Of a DNA stretch of 64,000 nucleotides, positions 25,835-34,774 are shown one piece after another. The notes under the pieces are model-generated. The model ran no database searches, was not told the origin of the DNA, and saw nothing but the letters and a program-made list of their open reading frames with translations. Positions within the stretch are counted from its first letter, which is position 1; each line of letters opens with the position of its first letter. The position numbers were made by a program, and so were the translations under genes. Source of the stretch: Streptomyces bathyalis (GTDB taxonomy: Bacteria > Actinomycetota > Actinomycetes > Streptomycetales > Streptomycetaceae); assembly GCF_015910445.1 (NCBI RefSeq), contig NZ_CP048882.1, positions 5,205,501 through 5,269,500 of the forward strand. Direction: 5' to 3'.

Positions 25835-27816
25835 ACTCCGTACCGGAAACGGACCGCCGCACGGAGGACCGGGCCGGCGTCCCCGCCGGAAACCCGGACC
25901 ACAGCCGTTCCGGCAGCCCCACCGAGGGGCCGCGGACCATGCGGCTCACGGTCGCGCAGGCGCTGGTGCGTTTCCTCGCCGCCCAGTACACGGAACGCGA
26001 CGGGCGGCGCCACCGGCTCATCGACGCCTGCTGGGGCATCTTCGGCCACGGCAACGTCGCCGGCATCGGGCAGGCGCTCGTGGAGAGCGGCCAGGGCGAC
26101 GACGCGCCGCTGCGCTACCTCCAGGGCCGCAACGAACAGGCCATGGTGCACGCGGCCGTCGGCTACGCCCGTCAGAACAACCGTCTCTCCGCACACGCCG
26201 TCACCACCTCGATCGGTCCCGGCGCCACGAACCTCGTGACGGGCGCGGCCCTGGCCACCGTCAACCGGCTGCCGGTCCTGCTCCTCCCCGGCGACATCTT
26301 CGCCACCCGCACCGCCGACCCGGTGCTTCAGCAGCTGGAGGTGCCGAGCGCCGGCGACGTCTCCGTCAACGACGCGCTGCGTCCCGTCTCCCGCTACTTC
26401 GACCGCGTGCACAGGCCCGAGGCCCTGATCCCGGCGGCGCTCCAGGCGATGCGGATCCTCGCCGACCCCGCCGAGACCGGTGCCGTCACGCTGGCGCTGC
26501 CCCAGGACGTGCAGGCCGAAGCGTACGACTGGCCGGAGGAGTTCTTCGCCGAACGCGTGTGGCACGTACGGAGGCCCGGACCCGAGGCCGCCGAGGTCGC
26601 GGCCGCCGCCACCGCCGTACTGGGCGCCCGCCGGCCCCTGATCATCGCGGGCGGCGGCATCCACCACAGCGAGGCCGAGGACGCGTTGCGGGCACTGGCG
26701 GACGCCACCGGGATCCCCGTCGCGAGCACCCAGGCCGGCAAGGGTTCGCTGCGCCACGACCACCCCTGCGACGTGGGCGCCGTGGGCCACACGGGAACGG
26801 CGGTGGCCGACGACCTGGCACGCGCCGCGGACCTCGTCATCGGCGTCGGCACCCGCTACAGCGACTTCACCACCGCGTCGAACACGCTCTTCGCCGAGCC
26901 GGACGTGCGTTTCCTCAACCTCAACATCACACCCTTCGACTCGCACAAGATGGGCGCGCTGACGCTCGTCGCCGACGCCCGCGCCGGACTGGAGGCGCTC
27001 AGCGGGGCGCTTCTGGGGCACCGGGTCGCGGCGGCGTACGAGGAGGAGTACGCGCGGGGCAAGGCGAGTTGGGAGCGGACCGTCGATTCCGCGTACGCCG
27101 CCAAGGACGAAGGCGCGCGCCCCACGCAGACCCAGGTGCTGGGCGCGCTGGACGGAGTCGTCGGCGACGACGACGTCGTGATCAACGCCGCGGGCTCCCT
27201 CCCCGGCGACCTGCACAAGCTGTGGCGGGCACGCTCACCGCGCCAGTACCACCTGGAGTACGGCTACTCCTGCATGGGTTACGAGATCCCCGGCGCCATC
27301 GGTGTCCGCCTCGCCGCGCCCGACCGTCCGGTGTGGGCGCTGGTCGGGGACGGCACGTATCTGATGCTGCCCGGCGAGCTCGTCACCGCGGTGCAGGAGG
27401 GCGTCAACATCAACGTGGTGCTGGTGCAGAACCACGGCTACGCCTCGATCGGCGGCCTGTCCGAGCAGACCGGCGCCGAGCGTTTCGGCACCGCGTACCG
27501 GTACCGCGCGCCCGACGGCACGTACACGGGCGAGCCGCTGCCCGTCGACCTCGCGGCCAACGCCGCCTCGCTGGGCATGGAGGTCATCCGGGCGGAGACC
27601 GTCGGCGAACTGCGCACCGCGCTCGCGCAGGCGCGCGCCTCCGACCGCCCGACGTGCGTCTACGTCGAGACCGACACCAGTCCCTCCGCTCCGGCGCCGC
27701 CGGGAGCCGCGGCCTGGTGGGACGTGGTCGTCGCAGAGACCTCGGACCGCCCGGCCGCCCGCAGGGCGCGCGAGGAGTACGAACGCCACGCGGCGGCCAG
27801 GCGGCGCCACTTGTGA
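25831..27816 (+). CDS. iolD: 3D-(3,5/4)-trihydroxycyclohexane-1,2-dione acylhydrolase IolD
   Basis: The 661-residue thiamine-diphosphate enzyme opens the ring of the trione in inositol catabolism. The catalytic Glu lies in QGRNEQAMVHAA, the central domain follows with PLIIAGGGIHHSEAEDAL, and the ThDP/Mg site is VGDGTYLMLPGELVT ending in VVLVQNHGYASIGGL. Start GTG 25831 overlaps the iolB stop. The N-terminal tail of about 36 residues before MRLTVAQALVRFLAAQY is polar and longer than in Bacillus IolD (about 637 residues). It is cytosolic. Confidence 0.94.
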   Translation: MNSVPETDRRTEDRAGVPAGNPDHSRSGSPTEGPRTMRLTVAQALVRFLAAQYTERDGRRHRLIDACWGIFGHGNVAGIGQALVESGQGDDAPLRYLQGRNEQAMVHAAVGYARQNNRLSAHAVTTSIGPGATNLVTGAALATVNRLPVLLLPGDIFATRTADPVLQQLEVPSAGDVSVNDALRPVSRYFDRVHRPEALIPAALQAMRILADPAETGAVTLALPQDVQAEAYDWPEEFFAERVWHVRRPGPEAAEVAAAATAVLGARRPLIIAGGGIHHSEAEDALRALADATGIPVASTQAGKGSLRHDHPCDVGAVGHTGTAVADDLARAADLVIGVGTRYSDFTTASNTLFAEPDVRFLNLNITPFDSHKMGALTLVADARAGLEALSGALLGHRVAAAYEEEYARGKASWERTVDSAYAAKDEGARPTQTQVLGALDGVVGDDDVVINAAGSLPGDLHKLWRARSPRQYHLEYGYSCMGYEIPGAIGVRLAAPDRPVWALVGDGTYLMLPGELVTAVQEGVNINVVLVQNHGYASIGGLSEQTGAERFGTAYRYRAPDGTYTGEPLPVDLAANAASLGMEVIRAETVGELRTALAQARASDRPTCVYVETDTSPSAPAPPGAAAWWDVVVAETSDRPAARRAREEYERHAAARRRHL

Positions 27817-27929
27817 GCAGCCCCCAGGAGCCCACCGGCTCAGGACCCGATGGAGCCACAGCTGAACAGCCCTGAATACGACCGGACTTCGCAATTCGCT
27901 TCGCCCAACTCTTTGAGAAAGGCCACCAC

Positions 27930-29426
27930 ATGAAGACTCTCGGACACTGGATCGGCGGCAAGGCCGTCGAATCCGTCTCGGGAAACGTCGGGCCCGTCTA
28001 CAACCCCGCCACCGGCGCGCAGCCCACACATGTGGCGCTCGCCTCGGCCGAGGAGGTGGACTCGGCCGTCGACGCCGCGGGGCGTGCGTACGAGGAGTGG
28101 TCCCAGAGTTCTCTCGCCAAGCGCACGGCCTTTCTCTTCAAGTACCGCGAGCTCCTGGACGCCCACCGCGACGAGATCGCCGCGCTGATCACCTCCGAGC
28201 ACGGCAAGGTCCACTCGGACGCGCTCGGCGAGGTGGCCCGCGGCATGGAGATCCTCGAACTGGCCTGCGGCATCCCGGAGAAGCTCAAGGGCGAACTGTC
28301 CACGCAGGTCTCCTCACGCGTCGACGTCTCCTCGATCCGCCAGCCGCTCGGAGTGGTCGCGGGCATCACGCCGTTCAACTTCCCCGCGATGGTGCCGATG
28401 TGGATGTTCCCGCTCGCGATCGCCTGCGGTAACACCTTCGTGCTGAAGCCGAGCGAGAAGGACCCGTCCGCGCCGTACCGTCTCGCCGAACTCGCCGCCG
28501 AGGCCGGCCTGCCGGACGGTGTGCTCAACGTCGTCAACGGCGACAAGATCGCGGTCGACCGGCTGCTGTCCCACCCGGACGTGGCGGGCGTCAGCTTCGT
28601 CGGGTCGACGCCGATCGCGAAGTACATCCAGACGGAGGCCGTCGCGCACGGCAAGCGGGTCCAGGCGCTGGGCGGCGCGAAGAACCACATGCTCGTACTG
28701 CCGGACGCCGACCTGGACTTCGCCGCCGACAACGCCATCAACGCGGCCTACGGCTCGGCCGGTGAGCGCTGCATGGCAGTCTCGGTCGTCGTCGCCGTCG
28801 GCGACACCGGCGACGAACTGGTGGCGAAGATCGCCGACCGCGCGCACAAGCTGCGCATCGGCCCGGGCGACGACCCGTCCTCCGAGATGGGCCCGCTCAT
28901 CACCCGCGAGCACCGCGACAAGGTGGCCTCGTACGTCGGCGGCGCACGGGAACAGGGCGCGGACGTCGTCGTGGACGGCACCGGCTACACCGTCGAGGGC
29001 CACGAGGACGGCTTCTTCCTCGGCGTCTCCCTACTGGACAAGGTCTCAGCGGACATGGACGCCTACCGGGACGAGATCTTCGGCCCGGTGCTGTGCGTCG
29101 TGCGGGCGGACAGCTACGACGAGGCGATCAAGCTCATCAACAGCAGCCGGTGGGGCAACGGCACCGCCATCTTCACGCGCGACGGCGGCGCGGCCCGCCG
29201 GTTCCAACTGGAGGTCGAGGCGGGCATGGTGGGCGTCAACGTGCCCATTCCGGTGCCGGTCGGCCACCACTCCTTCGGCGGCTGGAAGGACTCCCTCTTC
29301 GGGGACCTGCACATCTACGGCAACGACGGCATCGCGTTCTACACGCGCGGAAAGGTCATCACCACGCGCTGGCCCGACCCCGCGGAGAGCGGCGGGATCA
29401 ACCTGGGCTTCCCCACCTCGTCGTAG
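27930..29426 (+). CDS. mmsA: CoA-acylating methylmalonate-semialdehyde dehydrogenase
   Basis: The 498-residue aldehyde dehydrogenase oxidises malonate or methylmalonate semialdehyde to acetyl- or propionyl-CoA, the last step of the inositol pathway (IolA) and also of valine breakdown. Family features are LGHWIGGKAVES, ITPFNFPAMVPMWMFPLA, KPSEKDPSAP, the NAD site FVGSTPIAKYI, and the catalytic Cys in GSAGERCMAVS, followed by PVGHHSFGGWKDSLFGD near the end. ATG 27930 has GAGAAAGG upstream. It is 113 bases after iolD and is the last gene of the cluster, followed by a hairpin at 29469-29499. Confidence 0.95.
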   Translation: MKTLGHWIGGKAVESVSGNVGPVYNPATGAQPTHVALASAEEVDSAVDAAGRAYEEWSQSSLAKRTAFLFKYRELLDAHRDEIAALITSEHGKVHSDALGEVARGMEILELACGIPEKLKGELSTQVSSRVDVSSIRQPLGVVAGITPFNFPAMVPMWMFPLAIACGNTFVLKPSEKDPSAPYRLAELAAEAGLPDGVLNVVNGDKIAVDRLLSHPDVAGVSFVGSTPIAKYIQTEAVAHGKRVQALGGAKNHMLVLPDADLDFAADNAINAAYGSAGERCMAVSVVVAVGDTGDELVAKIADRAHKLRIGPGDDPSSEMGPLITREHRDKVASYVGGAREQGADVVVDGTGYTVEGHEDGFFLGVSLLDKVSADMDAYRDEIFGPVLCVVRADSYDEAIKLINSSRWGNGTAIFTRDGGAARRFQLEVEAGMVGVNVPIPVPVGHHSFGGWKDSLFGDLHIYGNDGIAFYTRGKVITTRWPDPAESGGINLGFPTSS

Positions 29427-29468
29427 GACGCCGCGGGCCGGGCCCGTTCCGGCCCGTCCGGTCCGCTT

Positions 29469-29499
29469 CGGCCCCGTCCGGTTCCTCCGGCCGGGGCCG
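29469..29499 (+). terminator. Terminator hairpin after mmsA
   Basis: CGGCCCCG (29469-29476) pairs with CGGGGCCG (29492-29499), with an inner CCGG/CCGG pairing. It lies 42 bases past the mmsA stop and ends the inositol transcript before the methyltransferase gene. Confidence 0.6.
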
Positions 29500-29569
29500 C
29501 CGCTGTTCGCGGCAGCAGGTCATGCCGTCCCAACAGCCGCTGCGCGCAACGCTGTTAAGGTCCCCGGTT

Positions 29570-30220
29570 GTGACCGGACCGGACTTCCTCGGCGCCACCC
29601 GGACCTTCTACGACGCCGTGGCCGCCGACTACGCCGAACGCTTCCACGACGAGCTGGCCGCCAAGCCGCTGGACCGTGCTCTGCTGGCCGCCTTCGCCGA
29701 GCTGGTTCTGAGCGCCGGAGGCGGGAAGGTCGCCGACCTCGGATGCGGTCCGGGCCGCATGACGGCGCACCTGCGCGAGCTGGGGCTCTCCGTGTACGGG
29801 GTGGACCTCTCGCCGCGGATGGTCGAGCTCGCCCGCCGGGCCAACCCGCAACTCCGCTTCGAAGAGGGCTCGATGACGGAGCTGGGCCTGCCGGACGGCG
29901 CACTCGCGGGAATAGTGTCCTGGTACTCGATAATCCACACACCCGGTGACCTGCTGCCGGAGGTCTTCGCCGAGTTCCACAGGATGCTCGTGCCGGGCGG
30001 TCATCTGCTGGTCGCCTTCCAAGTCGGCGACGAATCCGTGTACTTGGCACGCCCACTGGGGCACCCGGTCGCACTCGACTTCCACCGTCAGCAGCCCGAC
30101 CGGATCGCCGAGCTGCTGAGCGAGGCCGGACTGAGCCTCGAGGCCCGGCTGCTGCGTGAGGCCGACGGCCGCGGCATGGAGACGACGCCCCAGGCCTTCC
30201 TGCTGGCGCGCAAGTCGTAG
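29570..30220 (+). CDS. Class I SAM-dependent methyltransferase
   Basis: The 216-residue protein has the Rossmann methyltransferase motifs: motif I VADLGCGPGRMTAHL, the acidic post-I strand VYGVDLSPRMVELAR, motif II region GALAGIVSWYSIIH and the post-II block FHRMLVPGGHLLVAFQ. The opening VTGPDFLGATRTFYDAVAADYAE is the usual one for an actinomycete family of unknown substrate. Start GTG 29570 has AAGG upstream; ATG 29523 would add an unrelated tail. It is monocistronic, convergent with a GNAT gene. The substrate is unknown. Confidence 0.85.
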   Translation: MTGPDFLGATRTFYDAVAADYAERFHDELAAKPLDRALLAAFAELVLSAGGGKVADLGCGPGRMTAHLRELGLSVYGVDLSPRMVELARRANPQLRFEEGSMTELGLPDGALAGIVSWYSIIHTPGDLLPEVFAEFHRMLVPGGHLLVAFQVGDESVYLARPLGHPVALDFHRQQPDRIAELLSEAGLSLEARLLREADGRGMETTPQAFLLARKS

Positions 30221-30252
30221 CGGGAGGCGGCGCGAGGGCTCCGGTTCGTGCT

Positions 30253-30777
30253 TCATTGCCCAGGCTTGACCAGGCGCGGAACCGGGCCGTGTCCGTCCGT
30301 CCCCGGGCCCGCGGCCGCCCCTGGCTCGGTCTGGAGCAGAACGCGGGAGTGGGAGAAGCCCGCGCGGAGATAGGCGGGGACCGCGGCGTCGCTGGAGTGG
30401 ACCGTCAGCCGCTCCAGCCCCGATTCGCGTGCCAGAGCCAGGACTTCCTCGATCAGCCGGCCGCCCAGACCGCCGCCGCGTTCCTCCGGCGACACGTACA
30501 CGCACTGCAGGTCCCCCGACGCCCGCTCCGGGGCTCCGGGGTGCGGCACCCGCTGCGTGACGGCGAGCCAGGCCATGCCGATGACCTCGTCGTCACGGGC
30601 CACGACCACGCACCTGTGCGAGGACGCGTTCCGCAGCGCCCACGTCACGAACCGGCTCACGAACTCGTCCCGGGAGGTGACCGGTGTCCGTTGCCTCTCC
30701 TTCGCCCACTGCCACCGGAGCCGGGCCACGGCCTCCAGCTCGCCGGTCCGGACGGGGCGGATCTCGATGCCGTTCAC
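30253..30777 (-). CDS. GNAT-family N-acetyltransferase
   Basis: The 174-residue protein shows the GNAT fold: IEIRPVRTGELEAVARLRW at the start, VVVARDDEVIGMAWLAV, the strand LQCVYVSPEERGGGLGGRL carrying the acetyl-CoA pyrophosphate loop (RGGGLGG), and the late block LTVHSSDAAVPAYLRAGF. The Gly/Pro-rich tail after residue 155 is dispensable in appearance. Start GTG 30777. The acceptor is unknown. It is 43 bases downstream of the GyrI-like gene and may be co-transcribed with it. Confidence 0.85.
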   Translation of the reverse strand: MNGIEIRPVRTGELEAVARLRWQWAKERQRTPVTSRDEFVSRFVTWALRNASSHRCVVVARDDEVIGMAWLAVTQRVPHPGAPERASGDLQCVYVSPEERGGGLGGRLIEEVLALARESGLERLTVHSSDAAVPAYLRAGFSHSRVLLQTEPGAAAGPGTDGHGPVPRLVKPGQ

Positions 30778-30820
30778 GCGCCCATGGTGGCCCGGACGGG
30801 CGGCTTCCAGCGCAGGGCCG

Positions 30821-31315
30821 TCACTCCGCGACGGGGACGTTGAGTTCCGTCCGCAGCTCGCTGGGGTCCATGTCAGGGGTCGGCTCGGTGAGGTAGACCT
30901 CCCACATCCCCGGGCCCGTCTTCAGCCCCTGTTCCTGCGTCCAGGCGAACAGCCGCTCCCACGAGGCACCCAGCCCGTTGAACGAGCCGTGGTGGATGAG
31001 CCGGGCGACCCGCGTCGCGGGGAGGGAGCCGGCGACGACGTCGCCCTCGGGCCGGACGGGGCGGTCCGTGGCGAAGCCGACCTCGAGGTCGGCGGTCTCC
31101 TTCGGCGGTTCGCGGTAGAAGCCGAACGCCGGGCCTGTGACCGTGACTTGCTGGCGGGCGAGGGTCTCGCCGAGCGCCCGGAACGAGCCGTCGAAGAAGT
31201 CCCGCAGCCCCGTGAGCGGCACGACACCGCGGACCACGGCGGTGACGGTCTCGCCGACCGTGACGAGTTCGGGGCCGCCGGATGCGCCGGCGGGCTGTGA
31301 TGCGTTGCTGGTCAT
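30821..31315 (-). CDS. GyrI-like small-molecule-binding domain protein
   Basis: The 164-residue protein has the SHV2 fold pattern of GyrI-like/AraC effector-binding domains: the strand VTVGETVTAVVRGVVP, a helix around LRDFFDGSFRALGETL, FGFYREPP, DLEVGFATDRPV, TRVARLIHHGSFNGLGASWE and the final MWEVYLTEP with its conserved aromatic-Glu region. Such proteins bind or hydrolyse small hydrophobic ligands. ATG 31315 has GGGGAGG very close upstream. It stands alone without a DNA-binding domain. Confidence 0.83.
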   Translation of the reverse strand: MTSNASQPAGASGGPELVTVGETVTAVVRGVVPLTGLRDFFDGSFRALGETLARQQVTVTGPAFGFYREPPKETADLEVGFATDRPVRPEGDVVAGSLPATRVARLIHHGSFNGLGASWERLFAWTQEQGLKTGPGMWEVYLTEPTPDMDPSELRTELNVPVAE

Positions 31316-31639
31316 GATCCTCCCCAGGTGAGTGGTGCGCGATGTGACTGCGCGGCACACCCCGTCCACAGGTGTGCGTCTCCGGGGTTCGACCGTCCGG
31401 CACCGCGGAACTCATCGCTGAGCGTCCATGGCCGGGCCGCTTCCCGGCCTGGATGCGTGGCCGCGCCGCAATGCCCGGCTCGGAGACGCCCGAACTCACG
31501 TGTCCCTGGTACGGCGGTGCTAGTCCCGCGGGACGGTCACGACGGGCAGCGCGCCGAAAGTTCCGATCGAGGGTGGATGGCGGCGGCTGACAGTTCGCCG
31601 ACAGTGAGCGGGACACTTCACCGAAAGGACGTCCCGCCC
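31316..31639. other. Intergenic region between the GyrI-like and CPBP genes
   Basis: This 324-base divergent spacer holds the promoters of both neighbours. Near its right end GACAGTTC and GACAGTGA occur as a short repeat about 45 bases before the CPBP start. I see no coding frame, hairpin terminator or RNA gene. Confidence 0.5.
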
Positions 31640-32452
31640 GTGTTCGAACGGCTCTCGGATCGCACATCGTCGATCGTCTTCATCGTGCTCACCCTCGGGA
31701 TATCGCTGGGCACCGCCAACGTCGCCGGAGGGATCATCCTCGCCTTCTCGCCGGTGCTCGTCACTCTGGTGATGCTGCTGGTCGTCACCAGGGAGGGATA
31801 CTCGCGCAACGGCTGGGGCCGGCTCGGTATGGGCCGACTCGGGCTGCGCATCTGGCCGTTCACGGTGGCCGCCACCGCCGGCGTCAGCGTGCTCGCCACC
31901 GCGGGTACCGTGGCGTTCGGCTTCGCCCGGTTCACTGCCCCGCATGACGACTGGGCGAAGTCGGCGCTCATACTGTGCGTCACGGGGCCGATTCTCGCGT
32001 TCGCCGAAGAGATCGGCTGGCGGGGCTACTTGCAGCCGCGGCTGGCGTTCCTGGGCGAGCGCCGGGCGATGCTCGTCATCGGCGTCGTCTGGATCGCCTG
32101 GCATCTGCCGTACATCCTGCTCACGCCGTACTACCACAGCGATGGGGACATGGCTCTGGTGCTCCCGCTGTTCGGCGCCTCCGTCATCGCCTTCTCGTTC
32201 CTGATCGGCTATCTGCGCGTCATGGCCGGCAGCGTGTGGCCCGCCGTGCTGGCCCACTTCGCGCACAACGCCACCTTCGCCTGGCTGCTGAATCACGCGA
32301 TCTCGACCAAGCACCCCGTCATCTTCAGCGAGTACCTGGCCGGTGACACGGGATTGTTCGTGTTCATCGGCACGGCGGCGTTCGCGCTCGTGGCCGGAGT
32401 CAGGTACTCGGCCGCCGCGAGTCGTCGGCCAGCCCATGCGTCTGGGCGATGA
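31640..32452 (+). CDS. CPBP-family intramembrane metalloprotease
   Basis: The 270-residue membrane protein has about eight hydrophobic segments and the three motifs of the CAAX protease/bacteriocin-processing family: AEEIGWRGYLQPRL (EExxxR), WHLPYILLTPYY (FxxxH-type) and AHFAHNATF (HxxxN/D). The family cleaves within membranes and is linked to bacteriocin self-protection or surface protein maturation. Start GTG 31640 has AAAGGA about ten bases upstream. The last 18 codons overlap the end of the convergent response regulator gene (32400-32452). Confidence 0.87.
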   Translation: MFERLSDRTSSIVFIVLTLGISLGTANVAGGIILAFSPVLVTLVMLLVVTREGYSRNGWGRLGMGRLGLRIWPFTVAATAGVSVLATAGTVAFGFARFTAPHDDWAKSALILCVTGPILAFAEEIGWRGYLQPRLAFLGERRAMLVIGVVWIAWHLPYILLTPYYHSDGDMALVLPLFGASVIAFSFLIGYLRVMAGSVWPAVLAHFAHNATFAWLLNHAISTKHPVIFSEYLAGDTGLFVFIGTAAFALVAGVRYSAAASRRPAHASGR

Positions 32453-33107
32453 TGACGGCTTGCACACGGTCGCGTAGATCGAGTTTGCGCAGCACCGAAC
32501 CCAGATGCGTCTTGACCGTCGACTCCGCCAGCTGAAGTCGTGCGGCGATCTCCGCGTTGGTGAGCCCGAGGCCGACCGAGGCGAGGATCTCGCGCTCCCG
32601 TGCGGTGAGACGTCCGAGATCCGCGCCGGCGGCGGGCTGCTGTTCGGTGGCGTCCGTCGCCGGCGGGCTGAGCACGAACGAGTCGATCAGGCGCCGCACG
32701 AGTCTCGGTGCGATCGGCGCCTCGCCCGCCGCGGCGGCCCGGATCGCCGTCAACAGCTCGGCGGCGCCCGCGTCCTTGAGGAGGAACCCGGCCGCCCCGG
32801 CCCGAAGGGCGGCGACGAGGAGCTCGTCGTCGTCGAAGGTCGTCAGCATCACGACCCGCGGTGGATCAGGTGTGGCGAGCAGCCGCCGGGTGGCTTCGAC
32901 GCCGTCGAGTCCCGGCATACGGATGTCCATCAGGACGATGTCGGCGCGGTGTTGGGGCTGCCGCAGGGCGTCGAGGGCCGTCTGCCCGTCGTCGGCCGAT
33001 CCGACGACCCGCAGGTCGGGGGTGGCGTCGAGGATCATCTCGAACCCGGTGCGCACGAGATCCTGGTCGTCGACCAGGAAGACACGGATCTGCTCGCCGT
33101 CTCTCAT
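32400..33107 (-). CDS. NarL/LuxR-family response regulator
   Basis: The 235-residue protein has a receiver domain with acidic residues DDQ at 13-15, phospho-acceptor Asp61 in LMDIRMPGLDG, switch Thr in VVMLTTFDDD and Lys in GFLLKDAG. A variable linker leads to a LuxR-type HTH at about 165-225 (LTAREREILASVGLGLTNAE, STVKTHLGSVLRKL). It is the output partner of the sensor kinase whose stop overlaps its ATG (33104-33107). Its 3' end overlaps the convergent CPBP gene by 53 bases. Target genes are unknown. Confidence 0.92.
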   Translation of the reverse strand: MRDGEQIRVFLVDDQDLVRTGFEMILDATPDLRVVGSADDGQTALDALRQPQHRADIVLMDIRMPGLDGVEATRRLLATPDPPRVVMLTTFDDDELLVAALRAGAAGFLLKDAGAAELLTAIRAAAAGEAPIAPRLVRRLIDSFVLSPPATDATEQQPAAGADLGRLTAREREILASVGLGLTNAEIAARLQLAESTVKTHLGSVLRKLDLRDRVQAVIIAQTHGLADDSRRPST

Positions 33108-34378
33108 CGAGTCTCCCGCCTTCCCGGGGCACCCGACGGGGCGGCGAGTTCCACAGGCCCCGCCGAAGCCGACGGGAATTCGTAGGGGATCGCGGCATCG
33201 ACGCAGAACCCGCCGCCCTGACGTGGACCGGCCTCCAGAACGCCGCCGAGGGCGCGAAGCCGCTCCCGCATGCCGTCGACGCCGTAGCCGGGCCGTGACG
33301 CCTGGCCTGCCGCTGCGCCGCCGCGGGCGCCGACGCCATCGTCCTCGATCCGCACGCTGACCGCACCCGCCCTCTGCTCGACGACCACGCGCGCCGTGGC
33401 CTTGGGACCGGCGTGCTTCAGCACATTCGTCAGCGACTCCCGTACGACGCGGAGCACCGCGGAACCCGCCACAGCAGGGATCTTGTCGAACGCGGCCGGG
33501 GCGGCGTCGACATCGACGGGGAGCCCTGCCGCACGCACCGAGTCGATGACCTGCCCCAGTTCGGCGACGCCCACCCGTGCCCCTTGCGGCTCATCCGGCC
33601 CGCCCGCGTCGCGGAGCACGTCGATGACGCTGCGTACCTCGGTGAGGGCCGACCGCGCGGTACGTCCAATGGTGGCGAGAACCTTCGCGGCATCCGTACG
33701 GTCCCAGGGCTGTGCGTGATCGGCCGCGTACCCGGCGCCGTCGGCCTGCACGATGACGACGGTGAGGGAGTGGGCCACGACGTCGTGGATCTCCCGCGCC
33801 ACGGAGACCCGCTGCTGCTGCGCCGCGAAACGTTCGCGCTGCACCCGGCTCTCCTCCAGCCGCGCGTTCACCTCGCGCAGCGCCCGGATGTTGGCCTGCC
33901 GGCCGCGGACGAGATTGCCGATGACCCAGACCAGCACGGAGATGACGCCGACGAACACGGCGATGCTGCGCACGTTCGCCATATTGTCCGGCGGAAGGGC
34001 CCAGCGGAAGGCGGCAAGCACCGTGCCGACGAGCGCGGCGCCCAAGGCGACCAGCCGGACCCGAAACGATGCGACGTGCGCGGCGACCGTGTAGATGACG
34101 ACGGCCTGAGCGATGTTGGCCGGCAACGGGTCCGGCAGCAGCGCGAGTTGGACGGCGAACACCGACGCCGACCAGACGAGGACCCACGTCGGGTGGCGCC
34201 GCCGAACGGCGAGCGGAAGGATGGCCGCGGTTGCGATCAGGAATGCGGTCAGCCCGGCGAGCGCACTGAGCAGACCGAACACCAGCCACAGCAGCCCGGC
34301 GAGCGCCAGATCCAGCTGCCTGGGGTGCTCCCGTGACCACCGGTCGATCCGGGCCGCAAGGAAGGTCCTGTGCTCCAA
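33104..34378 (-). CDS. NarL-type sensor histidine kinase
   Basis: The 424-residue kinase has four to five membrane segments in residues 22-155, a coiled-coil-like helix at about 160-190, the HisKA_3 dimerisation box REIHDVVAHSLTVV with phospho-acceptor His198, and a compact HATPase with LRVVRESLTNVLKHAG (N-box) and VRIEDDGVGARG (G1). Start TTG 34378 is chosen because GGGAGG lies five bases upstream; no ATG/GTG fits. It has no recognisable extracellular sensor domain, like kinases that sense membrane state. It is coupled to the response regulator. Confidence 0.9.
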   Translation of the reverse strand: MEHRTFLAARIDRWSREHPRQLDLALAGLLWLVFGLLSALAGLTAFLIATAAILPLAVRRRHPTWVLVWSASVFAVQLALLPDPLPANIAQAVVIYTVAAHVASFRVRLVALGAALVGTVLAAFRWALPPDNMANVRSIAVFVGVISVLVWVIGNLVRGRQANIRALREVNARLEESRVQRERFAAQQQRVSVAREIHDVVAHSLTVVIVQADGAGYAADHAQPWDRTDAAKVLATIGRTARSALTEVRSVIDVLRDAGGPDEPQGARVGVAELGQVIDSVRAAGLPVDVDAAPAAFDKIPAVAGSAVLRVVRESLTNVLKHAGPKATARVVVEQRAGAVSVRIEDDGVGARGGAAAGQASRPGYGVDGMRERLRALGGVLEAGPRQGGGFCVDAAIPYEFPSASAGPVELAAPSGAPGRRETR

Positions 34379-34774
34379 GACGCCTCCCGCCGCACTGTGA
34401 CCAGCCGGCCGGCGCAGTTGTCTCGCCGACCCCCGACCAGCATAGATCCAGGGCACGTCGTTCGAATCTTCGTGAGCTCGCGGCGGCAGCGGGACCGCGC
34501 CGGGCTCCCGGAAGGCAGGAGCTCCGCGTGGCCGGAGGGCGGCCCCGCGAAGGCGCTGGTCCGGGCCACGCGTTGTGCGACTCCCCACAGGCAAGGGCGT
34601 CCGGCTCCCCGCGGACAAAGGCGTCCAAATCCCCACGTAAATGGGCACGGACGGTGCGCTCGCGTCGCCCCCAGCGTCGTCGCGGGCGGTTCCAGGGACC
34701 GAGCGCCCGCGGGCGCCCCGGCACCGCTCTGACCTTGTCCGTCGGCTCGAAAGCGCCCCCGTAAGCTCGACGGC
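34379..34774. other. Intergenic region with three degenerate 24-base tandem repeats
   Basis: This 396-base divergent spacer carries three successive 24-base units at 34579-34602, 34603-34626 and 34627-34650. The first two share CTCCCC-C and CAA-GGCGTCC; the third is more divergent. They lie 124-196 bases upstream of the FUSC start. No coding frame is evident. The repeats could be multiple regulator-binding sites. Confidence 0.6.
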
